The notes under the pieces are model-generated. The model searched no databases, was not told the DNA's origin, and saw only the letters and a list, made by a program, of their open reading frames with translations. This document shows positions 15,572 through 22,991 of a stretch of 33,221 nt of DNA, one piece after another (positions within the stretch are counted from its first letter, which is position 1; the number at the start of each line of letters is the position of its first letter). Source of the DNA: Gemmatimonadota bacterium (GTDB lineage: Bacteria; Gemmatimonadota; Gemmatimonadetes; Palauibacterales; Palauibacteraceae); the NCBI GenBank assembly GCA_027295155.1, contig JAPULH010000074.1, forward strand, positions 1-33,221, given 5' to 3'. Position numbers and translations under genes: made by a program.

Positions 15572-16834
15572 TTGAGAGCGATCTCGCGGCTACCACCCGA
15601 CGCACGTATCGTCGCTCTTGTGGGCGTCGTGGGCGACGTGGGCCTCGTGGGTGATGTGGGCGTCGTGGGCGACGCGGGCCCCGTGGAGCGGACCCTCGAG
15701 ATCGCTTCCGCGGTTGCCGAGCAGCGCCGTGGCCGGACGCTGCTCGTCGGATGGGGCGAGGCGGGTCGGGCCCTCGATGCGCGTCTGGGAGCCGTCGGAG
15801 ATGAGGGGCTCACGGACGTCCTGGCGGGCCGGGCCCGGCTCACGGACGTCGCACGACGCACCCCCGATCACCGCTTCCTGTACGTGCCGACCGGACGGTC
15901 GGAGGAGCCTCTACCCCCGTCCCGCCTCCGTCAGTTGTTCGAGCGAGTCAGGATGGCCGGCGGGACGCTGCTGCTGCCGGTCGCCGAGGATCGCTCGCAG
16001 CTTCCAGCCGAGTGGTTCGATGCCGAGCTTCCGCTGCAATCCTCGAGCGAGCCCGCGCTCGTGCCGGCCCGCTGGCGGCGGCACAGGGTGGTGCAGGGGG
16101 TTCCGATCGGGCGGGTGATGCTCGCCTTGGTGATCATCGCGGGCCTCGTCGGCGGATGGTGGGTGCTCGCCCGCCTCGCGACGGACCGAGAAGCCTCGGA
16201 TGGCGTTGGGGCATACGCGACGGCAACAGCGGAGGGCGAGGCGGCAGCGGAGGGCGCCGCGGGCGCGGTCCCCAGCGATGCGGGCGCGGTCCCCAGCGAC
16301 GCGGGCACGGTCGGCGCGGACGGGGCGGTCCCCAGCGATGCCGTTGCCCCGGCGCTCGGGTACTCCGTTCTCATCGCCAGCTACACCTCCCTGGAGGAGG
16401 CCCGCCGACGAGCCGGACGGTTGGCCGTGCCCGGGCTTCTCCTCTTCGTGTCGCCCACGCCGATCGGTGGAACCCTCTACTATCGCCTGTTTGCCGGCGC
16501 GCTTGAGACCCGCCAGGCTGCCAGGGAGCTGATGCACGCGCTCGTGGAGCGCGGGGTGAAGGAGTCGGCGAGCGATTGGGATCTCCGTCCGGCGTCGCTG
16601 AGCTTCCGCGTGGCAGTTCACGAAGATTCGGCATCCGCCCGCGCAGCCCAGCGCGAACTGGCGCTCAGCGGAGTCCCGACTTACGTCCTGCCGCTGGCGG
16701 CGGCGGGCGATATCACCTATCAGATTTATGCTGGAGCGTATGAGCGCCCCGAGGCGGCTGTCGCCATGGGGTCTTTGCTCCAGCAAGCCGGACGCGACGT
16801 GGAACTGGTGTCCAGACGAGGAGGGCCGCGTTGA
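15572..16834 (+). CDS. Degenerate CpsD/BY-kinase-like domain fused to a membrane helix and two SPOR-like domains
   Basis: A 420-residue protein with an unusual architecture. Residues 55-135 follow the layout of CpsD/BY-kinase P-loop ATPases: 'RTLLVGWGEAGRALDARLG', then 'GLTDVLAGRARLTDV', 'HRFLYVPTGRSEEP' and a 'LRQLFERVRMAGGTLLLPVAED' segment. The Walker A lysine loop is absent, replaced by GVVGDVGLVGDVGVVGDAG (18-36); the Asp residues of Walker A' and B are also missing, so ATP binding is not expected. A transmembrane helix (about 182-201) leads to an AVPSDAG-repeat linker (231-259) and two SPOR-like units (263-330 and 343-415, each with 'YYRLFAGALETRQAA' or 'TYQIYAGAYERPEAA'). TTG 15572 follows AGGTGAG closely and keeps the repeat in frame. 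It ends in a TTGA overlap with smc. Function is unknown; an envelope or septum scaffold is a guess. Confidence 0.7.
   Translation: MRAISRLPPDARIVALVGVVGDVGLVGDVGVVGDAGPVERTLEIASAVAEQRRGRTLLVGWGEAGRALDARLGAVGDEGLTDVLAGRARLTDVARRTPDHRFLYVPTGRSEEPLPPSRLRQLFERVRMAGGTLLLPVAEDRSQLPAEWFDAELPLQSSSEPALVPARWRRHRVVQGVPIGRVMLALVIIAGLVGGWWVLARLATDREASDGVGAYATATAEGEAAAEGAAGAVPSDAGAVPSDAGTVGADGAVPSDAVAPALGYSVLIASYTSLEEARRRAGRLAVPGLLLFVSPTPIGGTLYYRLFAGALETRQAARELMHALVERGVKESASDWDLRPASLSFRVAVHEDSASARAAQRELALSGVPTYVLPLAAAGDITYQIYAGAYERPEAAVAMGSLLQQAGRDVELVSRRGGPR
15620..15679 (+). repeat. 9-nt tandem repeat (GTGGGCGTC/GAC) inside the pseudo-ATPase gene
   Basis: About 6.7 units of GTGGGCG(T/A)C in direct tandem, with changes at a few positions, encode alternating Val-Gly-Val and Val-Gly-Asp triplets. 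The array is in frame and lies exactly where the P-loop of the CpsD-like domain is expected. Units of nine bases would expand or contract without changing the frame. Confidence 0.8.
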
Positions 16835-19800
16835 AGATCAAGACGCTCACACTGCACGGCTTCAAGTCGTTCGCCGATCCGACGAAGCTCGAGTTCCACG
16901 AAGGGATCACGGCCATCGTCGGCCCGAACGGTTGCGGCAAGTCGAACATCTCGGACGCGATCCGCTGGGTCCTCGGTGAACAGCGGCCGACGGTCATTCG
17001 AGGCAGCCGCATGGACGAGGCGATCTTCAGCGGTACCGAGCAGCGCCGACCGATCCACCGCGCCGAGGTCTCGTTTCTCCTGTCGAACGAGGACGGCAAG
17101 CTGCCCGTCCCATACACGGAGGTGGAGATCGGCCGCACCGTCTATCGTGGCGGTGAGAGCGCGTACACGCTCAACGGAGCGCCCTGCCGCCTCAAAGACA
17201 TCCTGGACCTCTGCCGCGATACGGGCCTGGGCGCTAGCGCCTACTCGATCATCGAGGCCCGCATGATCGACGCGATCCTGAGCGACCGGGCCGAGGAGAG
17301 AAGAGCGCTGTTCGAGGAGGCGGCGGAGATCGGCCGGTACAAGGACCGGCGGCGTACGGCGCTCCGCCGGCTCGAGGCGGCCACCGCGGATCTGCAGAGG
17401 CTGGACGACCTGATCGACGAGGTGGGGTCCAAGGTGCGCTCGCTGGCCAGACAGCGGGGCCGCGCCGACCGGCACGCGCGCCTCCGGGAGCGATTCCTTC
17501 AACTCGAGATCGCCGTCGCGGGCGAACGTCTCTCGGATCTCGATGGGCGCATCACCGACGCGACCCAACAGCTCGACCGCCTCCGAACGGACGCACCTGG
17601 CGAGGAGACCCAGCTTCACAAGCAGGAAGCGGAGATCGAGACGCTCCGCCTGCGAATGGTCGAAGAGGGAAGCCGGCGAAGCGGTCTGGCCGATCGGCTC
17701 GCTGCCGTGCGTGACCGACTGAACCGGCTCGAGGCGGAGGGCCTGGTGGAGACCGAGCGGGCTTCCTCCAACGTGCGTCGCATCGAGACGATCCGGGAGG
17801 AGCTCGCCGAGCTCGCGGGACGAAGCGCCTCCGTAGCTTCTGAGCTCGAGCGCTTCGGCGGCGAGGACGTTAGCGCCCGGAGCCGGCTCGAGGAGGCTCG
17901 AGGCCGCGAAACGGAGCTGCTCGAGCCCGTCCAGCTGCTCGAGGCGGCCCGCGATGCCGAGAGCTCCGCCGTGGAGGAGACCCTCGGCCGACACAACGAA
18001 GTGGTCCGGCGAATCAGCGCGCTGGAGTCCGAGTGCAACGCTGCGGAGGAGCGACACGAAGAGCGCGGGCGGGAGATGGAAAGGCTCAGGCAGCTGCTTC
18101 GATCGCTGGAGGCACGGAGAGAGGAGACGCACGCGCGGCGGGAGGTAGAGGCGGCGGAGGTGGAGGCGGCGGAGCGGAGCCGAGCGGCTCTCGAGGAGAG
18201 GCTCGACGCGGCCCGGGCGGAGGCGGCGAAGAGGCGGGACGCCTGGCGTGGCGTTCGTGATCGCGCGGCGGAGGCGGAGGGCGGGCTGTCTGCGGACCGG
18301 GCGCGGTTCTCGAACCTTGAGTCGGTGGTCGCCTCCGGGGGCGGCCGACCGGCCTGCGTGACGCGCCTTCTGGAGGCTGACCGGCTGCCGCGGGGTGTCA
18401 TCGGCCCGCTCATGGACTTCCTCGAGGCGCCTGCGGATCTCGCTCCGGCGATCGAAGCTCACCTGGGCGGCTACCTGAACGCGGTTCTGGTGGAGGACTG
18501 GAAGAGCGTCGAGGCTGTCCGGCGCTGGATGGAGCGTCACGACGAGGAGCAGGGCCTCGTCCTCCTGCCGGTTGCCCCGGGTCCGAGGACCCGGCCGGGT
18601 GCCGGCGGCCGGTCGGGTTCGCTGTGGGAACAGCTGAAGGTGACGGGGCCGGCCGAGTCCTGGCTCCGCGCCCTGCTGGGCGATGTGGAGAGGCCCGAGG
18701 CCTTCGGTCCCGGCGACGGGGCCTGGGTGCTACCGGACGGAAGCGGCCAGGACAGCCTGGGCGCCGTGCGGTTGGGGAAGCCGCTCGCAGGTCGCGGCAC
18801 GCTCGAGCTTCGGGCGGAGACGACCGCCTTGCAGGAGAAGATCGACGGCTCACAGAAGGATCTGGAGAAGTTGCGCTCCGAGCTGGCCGAGATCGAAACG
18901 GATCTCGCGAAGCGAGAAGCGGAGTTGGAGTCGATCGGCGTGGAACTCCACGAGGCCGACCGAGCCTTGCGGGAGGCCGAGGGCCGCCACCAGGCGGCCT
19001 CCGGGCTGCTCGAGAGCCTGGACCAGGAGGGCAAAGCGGTCACGGTCCGCATCGACGAGCTTGCCCTGTCCATCCAGGGGTTCGAGGGTGGGGGCGGGGA
19101 GCGCGACCGGGAGCTCGCGGCGCTGCGGGAGGAGGACGCCGCGGCCGAGGCAGCGGTGGCGGAGGGCCGGAAGCGGGCCCGGCGCGCCGCCGCCGAGCTG
19201 GATGAGGGCCGTGCGACCCTTCACGAGCTTCAGCTCGAGCTCGCGCGCCTTGGGTCGGAGGCGAAGGCAGCGGCCGAACGGACGGCAGGGATGGAAGGGC
19301 GACGGGACGAGCTCCAGGGCCAGCGCTCGCGACTCGAGAAGGAAGTGGAGGAGCGGGAGCAGCTCACGGCCTCCCTTGCCCGGAACGCGGAGCAGCGAGA
19401 GGAGGGCATGGCCTCGCTCCTTGAGGAACGAGTCGAGATCGAAGAAGTGCTCACGGCTACCGACGCGGAGCTCGCCGGGATGCGCGAGGCGGTGGAGACG
19501 GAGGAGGCGAGCGTGCGGGAAAGGCGCCGTGCGGAGCGCGAACACTCCGAGCGCCGGCACGCTCTGGAGCTCGATCTGGCGGAGCGGCGAGCACACCGCT
19601 CGAACATTCGTGAGCGGCTCGAGGCGGAGTGGGGGGAGGAGTTCGAGGAGCTTGCCGCCCGCGTGGAACCGCTGGAGGAGGGTTCCCTGGAGGATTGGGC
19701 CGAGGAGCTCGAGGAGCTTCGGACTCGCATCCGAAAGCTCGGCCCGGTCAACCCGTTGGCGGCGCAAGAGTACGAGGAGGAGAAGGAACGGCTCACCTTT

Positions 19801-20352
19801 CTCGAGGAGCAGCAGGCGGATATCGCGAAGGCGACCGAGGATCTCCAGACCTCGATCCGTAGGATCAACCGTGCCGCAGCGGAAGCGTTTCTCGAAACGT
19901 TCCAGGAGATCCGGGAGAACTTCACGCGCACGTTCTCCACGCTGTTCGAGGGAGGCGAGTGCGACCTGTGGCTGGACCCTGAGGATCCGCTCGATTCGCC
20001 GATTGAGATCTCGGCCAGCCCGCGTGGCAAGCGGACCCAGCGCATACACCTCCTCTCCGGCGGAGAAAGAGCCCTGACCGCTCTCTCACTGCTCTTCGCC
20101 ATCTACCTCGCCAAGCCCAGTCCGTTCTGCGTGATGGACGAGGTAGACGCGCCGCTTGACGAGGCGAACATCGGGCGCTTCATCCGCATGCTGGAGGAGT
20201 TCAAGAGCGACACCCAGTTCGTGGTGATCACGCACAACCCACGGACGATCGAGGCGGCCGACTGGATTTACGGCGTTACCATGCAGGAGCCGGGGGTGTC
20301 CTCGATCGTGGGCGTCCAGTTCCGCGATCTGCCTAGCGGTCAGGTCGCCTGA
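16831..20352 (+). CDS. smc: Chromosome segregation ATPase SMC
   Basis: A 1173-residue SMC protein, the core of bacterial condensin that compacts and helps separate the chromosome. Walker A GPNGCGKS is at residues 31-38, followed by 'ISDAIRWVLGEQ'. Long Glu/Arg-rich coiled coils flank a hinge at about 503-650 ('RLPRGVIGPLMDFLEAP', 'VEDWKSVEAVRRWME'). The C-terminal head has 'IRKLGPVNPLAAQEYEE', the ABC signature LLSGGERAL (about 1074-1082) and Walker B 'FCVMDEVDAPLDE' with Asp1103-Glu1104. Everything needed for activity is present. The TTG at 16831 overlaps the upstream TGA as TTGA and has GAGGAGGG upstream. scpA and scpB are not in the window. Confidence 0.97.
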   Translation: MKIKTLTLHGFKSFADPTKLEFHEGITAIVGPNGCGKSNISDAIRWVLGEQRPTVIRGSRMDEAIFSGTEQRRPIHRAEVSFLLSNEDGKLPVPYTEVEIGRTVYRGGESAYTLNGAPCRLKDILDLCRDTGLGASAYSIIEARMIDAILSDRAEERRALFEEAAEIGRYKDRRRTALRRLEAATADLQRLDDLIDEVGSKVRSLARQRGRADRHARLRERFLQLEIAVAGERLSDLDGRITDATQQLDRLRTDAPGEETQLHKQEAEIETLRLRMVEEGSRRSGLADRLAAVRDRLNRLEAEGLVETERASSNVRRIETIREELAELAGRSASVASELERFGGEDVSARSRLEEARGRETELLEPVQLLEAARDAESSAVEETLGRHNEVVRRISALESECNAAEERHEERGREMERLRQLLRSLEARREETHARREVEAAEVEAAERSRAALEERLDAARAEAAKRRDAWRGVRDRAAEAEGGLSADRARFSNLESVVASGGGRPACVTRLLEADRLPRGVIGPLMDFLEAPADLAPAIEAHLGGYLNAVLVEDWKSVEAVRRWMERHDEEQGLVLLPVAPGPRTRPGAGGRSGSLWEQLKVTGPAESWLRALLGDVERPEAFGPGDGAWVLPDGSGQDSLGAVRLGKPLAGRGTLELRAETTALQEKIDGSQKDLEKLRSELAEIETDLAKREAELESIGVELHEADRALREAEGRHQAASGLLESLDQEGKAVTVRIDELALSIQGFEGGGGERDRELAALREEDAAAEAAVAEGRKRARRAAAELDEGRATLHELQLELARLGSEAKAAAERTAGMEGRRDELQGQRSRLEKEVEEREQLTASLARNAEQREEGMASLLEERVEIEEVLTATDAELAGMREAVETEEASVRERRRAEREHSERRHALELDLAERRAHRSNIRERLEAEWGEEFEELAARVEPLEEGSLEDWAEELEELRTRIRKLGPVNPLAAQEYEEEKERLTFLEEQQADIAKATEDLQTSIRRINRAAAEAFLETFQEIRENFTRTFSTLFEGGECDLWLDPEDPLDSPIEISASPRGKRTQRIHLLSGGERALTALSLLFAIYLAKPSPFCVMDEVDAPLDEANIGRFIRMLEEFKSDTQFVVITHNPRTIEAADWIYGVTMQEPGVSSIVGVQFRDLPSGQVA

Positions 20353-20372
20353 CGGGCCTGCGGGGGGGGCCG

Positions 20373-21173
20373 ATGCGGCTTGTCGCGGTGGGAACCGGCA
20401 CGGTCGTGCCCGAGAGGAATCGAGGGTGTACGTGCTTCTACGTTGAGTCGGCGGGCTCTCGGCTCCTTCTCGACTGCGGGTCGGGTGCCGTTCAGGGGCT
20501 CGCCCGCTGTTCGCTGGCGTGGCAGAGCCTGACCGATCTGGTAGTCACGCACTTTCACACGGATCACGTTGGGGCCATCCCCGGCCTTCTCTTCGCACTC
20601 AAGCACGGGATGCGGCCGAGGCGCCGGGAGCCGCTGGACGTGTGGGGGCCGCGCGGCACGCGGCGCTTGTTCGCCGCGTTGGCCGAGGCGCTCGGCGAGT
20701 TCATCCTGGACCCGGGCTTCCCGCTCCGCATCCACGAGCTGTCCGTCGACGCGCCGGGGCGAACCGCGGGTGGGCTGGAGGTCGCCGTGCACGGAACTCC
20801 GCACACGGAGGAGAGTCAGGCCGTGCGGATCCGCGGCCAAGGTGCCACTGTAGCGTACACGGGCGACACCGGCCTGCCGGAAGGCACAGCGGAAGCCCTC
20901 GGTGCCTTTCTGCGAGGAGTGGACGTGCTCGTCGCAGAGTGCTCGCTGACGGATGAGGAGGTCGGTGACAACCACCTGTCGCCGGCCCGGCTGGCCGATC
21001 TGGCTTTGGAGGCCCGTCCCGGGCTCCTCTGGATCACCCATGTTTATCCGCACGTCCGAACGCGCCACGATGTGGCGGAGCTGGTGCGGTCCGCCGGCTA
21101 TGAAGGCACGCTCCGCGTCGTCGAGGACGGCGATGAGTGGGGTCGCTCGGACCGGAGCTTGATTCCCGCGTGA
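20373..21173 (+). CDS. MBL-fold (ribonuclease Z-like) metal-dependent hydrolase
   Basis: A 266-residue cytosolic metallo-beta-lactamase-fold protein. The metal motif is 'THFHTDHVGAIPGLL' (HxHxDH); further ligands are likely in 'GTPHTEES', 'VAYTGDTGLPEG' (Asp) and 'LWITHVYPH' (His). The N-terminus VAVGTGTVVPERNRGCTCF and the 'ECSLTDEEVGDNHLSP' segment resemble the ElaC/RNase Z-like branch, but the long exosite arm of true tRNase Z is not visible. It could therefore act on RNA, cyclic nucleotides or other phosphodiesters. It begins 20 bases after smc, likely co-transcribed. The ATG has a G-rich upstream stretch. Confidence 0.85.
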   Translation: MRLVAVGTGTVVPERNRGCTCFYVESAGSRLLLDCGSGAVQGLARCSLAWQSLTDLVVTHFHTDHVGAIPGLLFALKHGMRPRRREPLDVWGPRGTRRLFAALAEALGEFILDPGFPLRIHELSVDAPGRTAGGLEVAVHGTPHTEESQAVRIRGQGATVAYTGDTGLPEGTAEALGAFLRGVDVLVAECSLTDEEVGDNHLSPARLADLALEARPGLLWITHVYPHVRTRHDVAELVRSAGYEGTLRVVEDGDEWGRSDRSLIPA

Positions 21174-21276
21174 GTCGCACGGAGAGGTTTGTGCTCGGAG
21201 CCCTGCCAGGTGAAGTTACCGTATGCACGGTGCGGCGCCCGCCGGAGGCGCCGACACCCGGACGGAGTGTCGAGCG

Positions 21277-22326
21277 ATGCTGATCGTGATGAAGCACGGG
21301 GCGAGCGATGGGGAGATCGCCGGCGTCGTACGGGCCATCGAGAAGATCGGCTGCCGTGCGGAGCCGATGTCCTGGAATCAGCTGACGGCCATCGGCCTGA
21401 TAGGGAACGATGGCCGTGTCGATCCCGGCCGTCTGGGCTGCTTGCCGGGCGTCCTCCGTGTGGTCCCCGTCACGCCGCCTTACCGGCGGGTGAGCCGCGA
21501 GTGGCGCCCGGACGGGACGGTCATCGATCTGCGAAACGGCGTGCGCATCGGTGCCCGCGACTTGGTCGTCATGGCCGGCCCGTGCGCCGTGGAATCCGAA
21601 GAGCAGATCCTGGACACGGCCCGGCGAGTGCGCGCCGCGGGCGCCACGGTTCTGCGTGGTGGGGCATTCAAGCCGCGCACTTCACCGTACGCCTTTCAGG
21701 GCCTGGGCGAGGAGGGTCTGCGCTTGCTCTCCCTCGCCAGAGCGGAGACGGGGCTCGCCGTCGTCACGGAAGTGGTCGATCGCGAAAGTGTCGATTCCGT
21801 GGCGGAGCACGCGGACATCCTGCAGATCGGCGCCCGCAACATGCAGAACTACTCGCTGCTCAAGGCGGCCGGCCGGGCGGGTCGACCCGTGCTCCTCAAG
21901 CGCGGGATGGGTGCGACCGTGGAAGAGCTGCTCCTCGCCGCGGAGTATGTCCTCGTGGAGGGCGAGTCGCGGGTGATCCTGTGCGAGCGCGGCGTTCGTG
22001 GCTTCGACTCGCACGCTCGGAACCTCCTGGATCTGGCCGCCATCCCGAGCGTGAAGGAACTGTCCCATTTGCCGATCATCGTGGATCCGAGCCATGGAAC
22101 GGGAAGCCGGTCCAAGGTGCCAGCGATGGCGCGCGCTGCCGTCGCGGCGGGAGCGGACGGCGTGATGATCGAGGTGCACCCTCGGCCCGCCGAAGCCGTT
22201 TCGGACGGTGCCCAATCGCTCACGCCGGGTCAGTTCGAGACGCTCGTCGTCGAGCTGCGCGCGATCGCTCGCGCGGTCGGTCGGGACCTTGCGGATCCAG
22301 TGGTCGCCGCCGCGATCGGCGCCTGA
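21277..22326 (+). CDS. aroF: 3-deoxy-7-phosphoheptulonate (DAHP) synthase, type I-beta with N-terminal regulatory domain
   Basis: A 349-residue enzyme for the first step of aromatic amino acid synthesis, from PEP and erythrose 4-phosphate. Residues 1-70 form a ferredoxin-like domain ([20 protein letters not shown]) like the feedback-inhibition domain of the Thermotoga-type enzyme. The barrel shows '[12 protein letters not shown]', '[16 protein letters not shown]', '[12 protein letters not shown]', 'VLLKRGM', 'CERGVRGFD', '[12 protein letters not shown]' and 'VEVHPRP'-like '[10 protein letters not shown]'. ATG 21277 is preferred to 21223 because it matches the domain start; a GGAG lies 10 bases upstream. 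A 7-bp GC hairpin (CGGCGCC/GGCGCCG, 21233-21253) lies just before it and might affect translation. Confidence 0.95.
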   Translation: MLIVMKHGASDGEIAGVVRAIEKIGCRAEPMSWNQLTAIGLIGNDGRVDPGRLGCLPGVLRVVPVTPPYRRVSREWRPDGTVIDLRNGVRIGARDLVVMAGPCAVESEEQILDTARRVRAAGATVLRGGAFKPRTSPYAFQGLGEEGLRLLSLARAETGLAVVTEVVDRESVDSVAEHADILQIGARNMQNYSLLKAAGRAGRPVLLKRGMGATVEELLLAAEYVLVEGESRVILCERGVRGFDSHARNLLDLAAIPSVKELSHLPIIVDPSHGTGSRSKVPAMARAAVAAGADGVMIEVHPRPAEAVSDGAQSLTPGQFETLVVELRAIARAVGRDLADPVVAAAIGA

Positions 22327-22332
22327 TCCGCG

Positions 22333-22725
22333 GTGCCGGACCGGCGCCGCACGGCGGCCGCTGCAGCCCGCCGCCTGGCCATGAGCGGCGAGGAGATCGC
22401 CGCCACCTACCTCCGATCTCGAGGCTTCGAGATCCTCGCTCGGAACTGGCGGACGGGCCGGCGGGAGCTGGATATCGTCGCTCGGGAGGGGGACGTGGTG
22501 GCGTTCGTGGAGGTGAAGACCCGCGCCGGCGGGCCCCAGGCACCGCTGGAGGCGATCTCTTGGGCCAAGCGACGGCAGGTTCGGCGGGCCGCCGAGTCTT
22601 GGATCCACCGCCATCCGGGGATCGGCCGCGAGTTCCGCTTCGACGCAATCGGCGTTCTCGTGAAGGCCGGCGGCACTCCGATCATCGAGCACGTGCGAGC
22701 AGCGTTCTATGCCGATGATGCTTGA
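22333..22725 (+). CDS. YraN / UPF0102 family endonuclease-like protein
   Basis: A 130-residue protein of the YraN family with a Holliday-resolvase-like nuclease fold. Typical motifs are 'SGEEIAATYLRSRGFEILARN', 'RRELDIVAREGDVVAFVEVKTR' (the E-x-D ... E-V-K nuclease signature) and a final 'FDAIGVLVK'. The biological role is not established. The GTG at 22333 is 6 bases after aroF with no clear ribosome binding site; ATG 22381 would start directly on the conserved domain. The ffs gene follows. Confidence 0.9.
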   Translation: MPDRRRTAAAAARRLAMSGEEIAATYLRSRGFEILARNWRTGRRELDIVAREGDVVAFVEVKTRAGGPQAPLEAISWAKRRQVRRAAESWIHRHPGIGREFRFDAIGVLVKAGGTPIIEHVRAAFYADDA

Positions 22726-22775
22726 CGTTGGCGTCTGAGATCCGCCGGCCGACGACGCCCCGTGCCGGGCTGGAG

Positions 22776-22804
22776 TTGTCTCCGAGGTTCGGCGTTTCTA
22801 CCTT
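22776..22804 (+). promoter_or_regulatory. Candidate promoter of the SRP RNA gene
   Basis: TTGTCT (22776-22781) and TACCTT (22799-22804) are 17 bases apart. The predicted start, 7 bases after the -10 box, falls on G22811, which is also the 5' end suggested by base pairing of the SRP RNA. The match to consensus is modest, but the position is exact. Confidence 0.5.
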
Positions 22805-22810
22805 CTCTGC

Positions 22811-22905
22811 GCCCCAGGCCCGTGGGGCGTGAGCGCGTGAATCCCGTCAGGGCCGCGAAGGCAGCAGCGGTAAGCGCGGGAGCGTCGCCACGGTTCGCCT
22901 GGGGT
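22811..22905 (+). ncRNA. ffs: Signal recognition particle RNA (4.5S-type, bacterial small SRP RNA)
   Basis: The RNA guides Ffh to signal sequences for co-translational export. The conserved apical domain reads CCCGTCAGGGCCGCGAAGGC, then AGCAGCGGTAAGCGCGGG, matching the usual GTCAGG(T)CCGGAAGG-AAGCAGC pattern. The ends pair as CCCCAGGC (22812) with GCCTGGGG (22897), then CCGTGG with CCACGG, and GCGTGAGCGCG opposite GCGCGGGAGCGT closes the rod. The length of about 95 bases fits the small SRP RNA type. The tip differs from the usual GGAA tetraloop. The location just upstream of dnaX is a known neighbourhood. It is missing from the ORF track, where spurious ORFs cover it. Confidence 0.93.
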
Positions 22906-22991
22906 TCGTCGTTTCGTCTCCGGCATGGTCGCGCCGAATCGTGCCTCGGATCGTCTTTCGACGGTCCGACCTCCATCGTAGCTTGGGTTCA

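Noticed and set aside
16264-16350. GCGGTCCCCAGCGA repeats as a possible regulatory array
   Set aside because: They lie in frame within the SPOR fusion gene and simply encode its AVPSDAG linker.
21189-22718. 509-residue plus-strand ORF over aroF and yraN
   Set aside because: Out of frame with two clearly recognised genes, and low-complexity Arg/Gly/Pro content.
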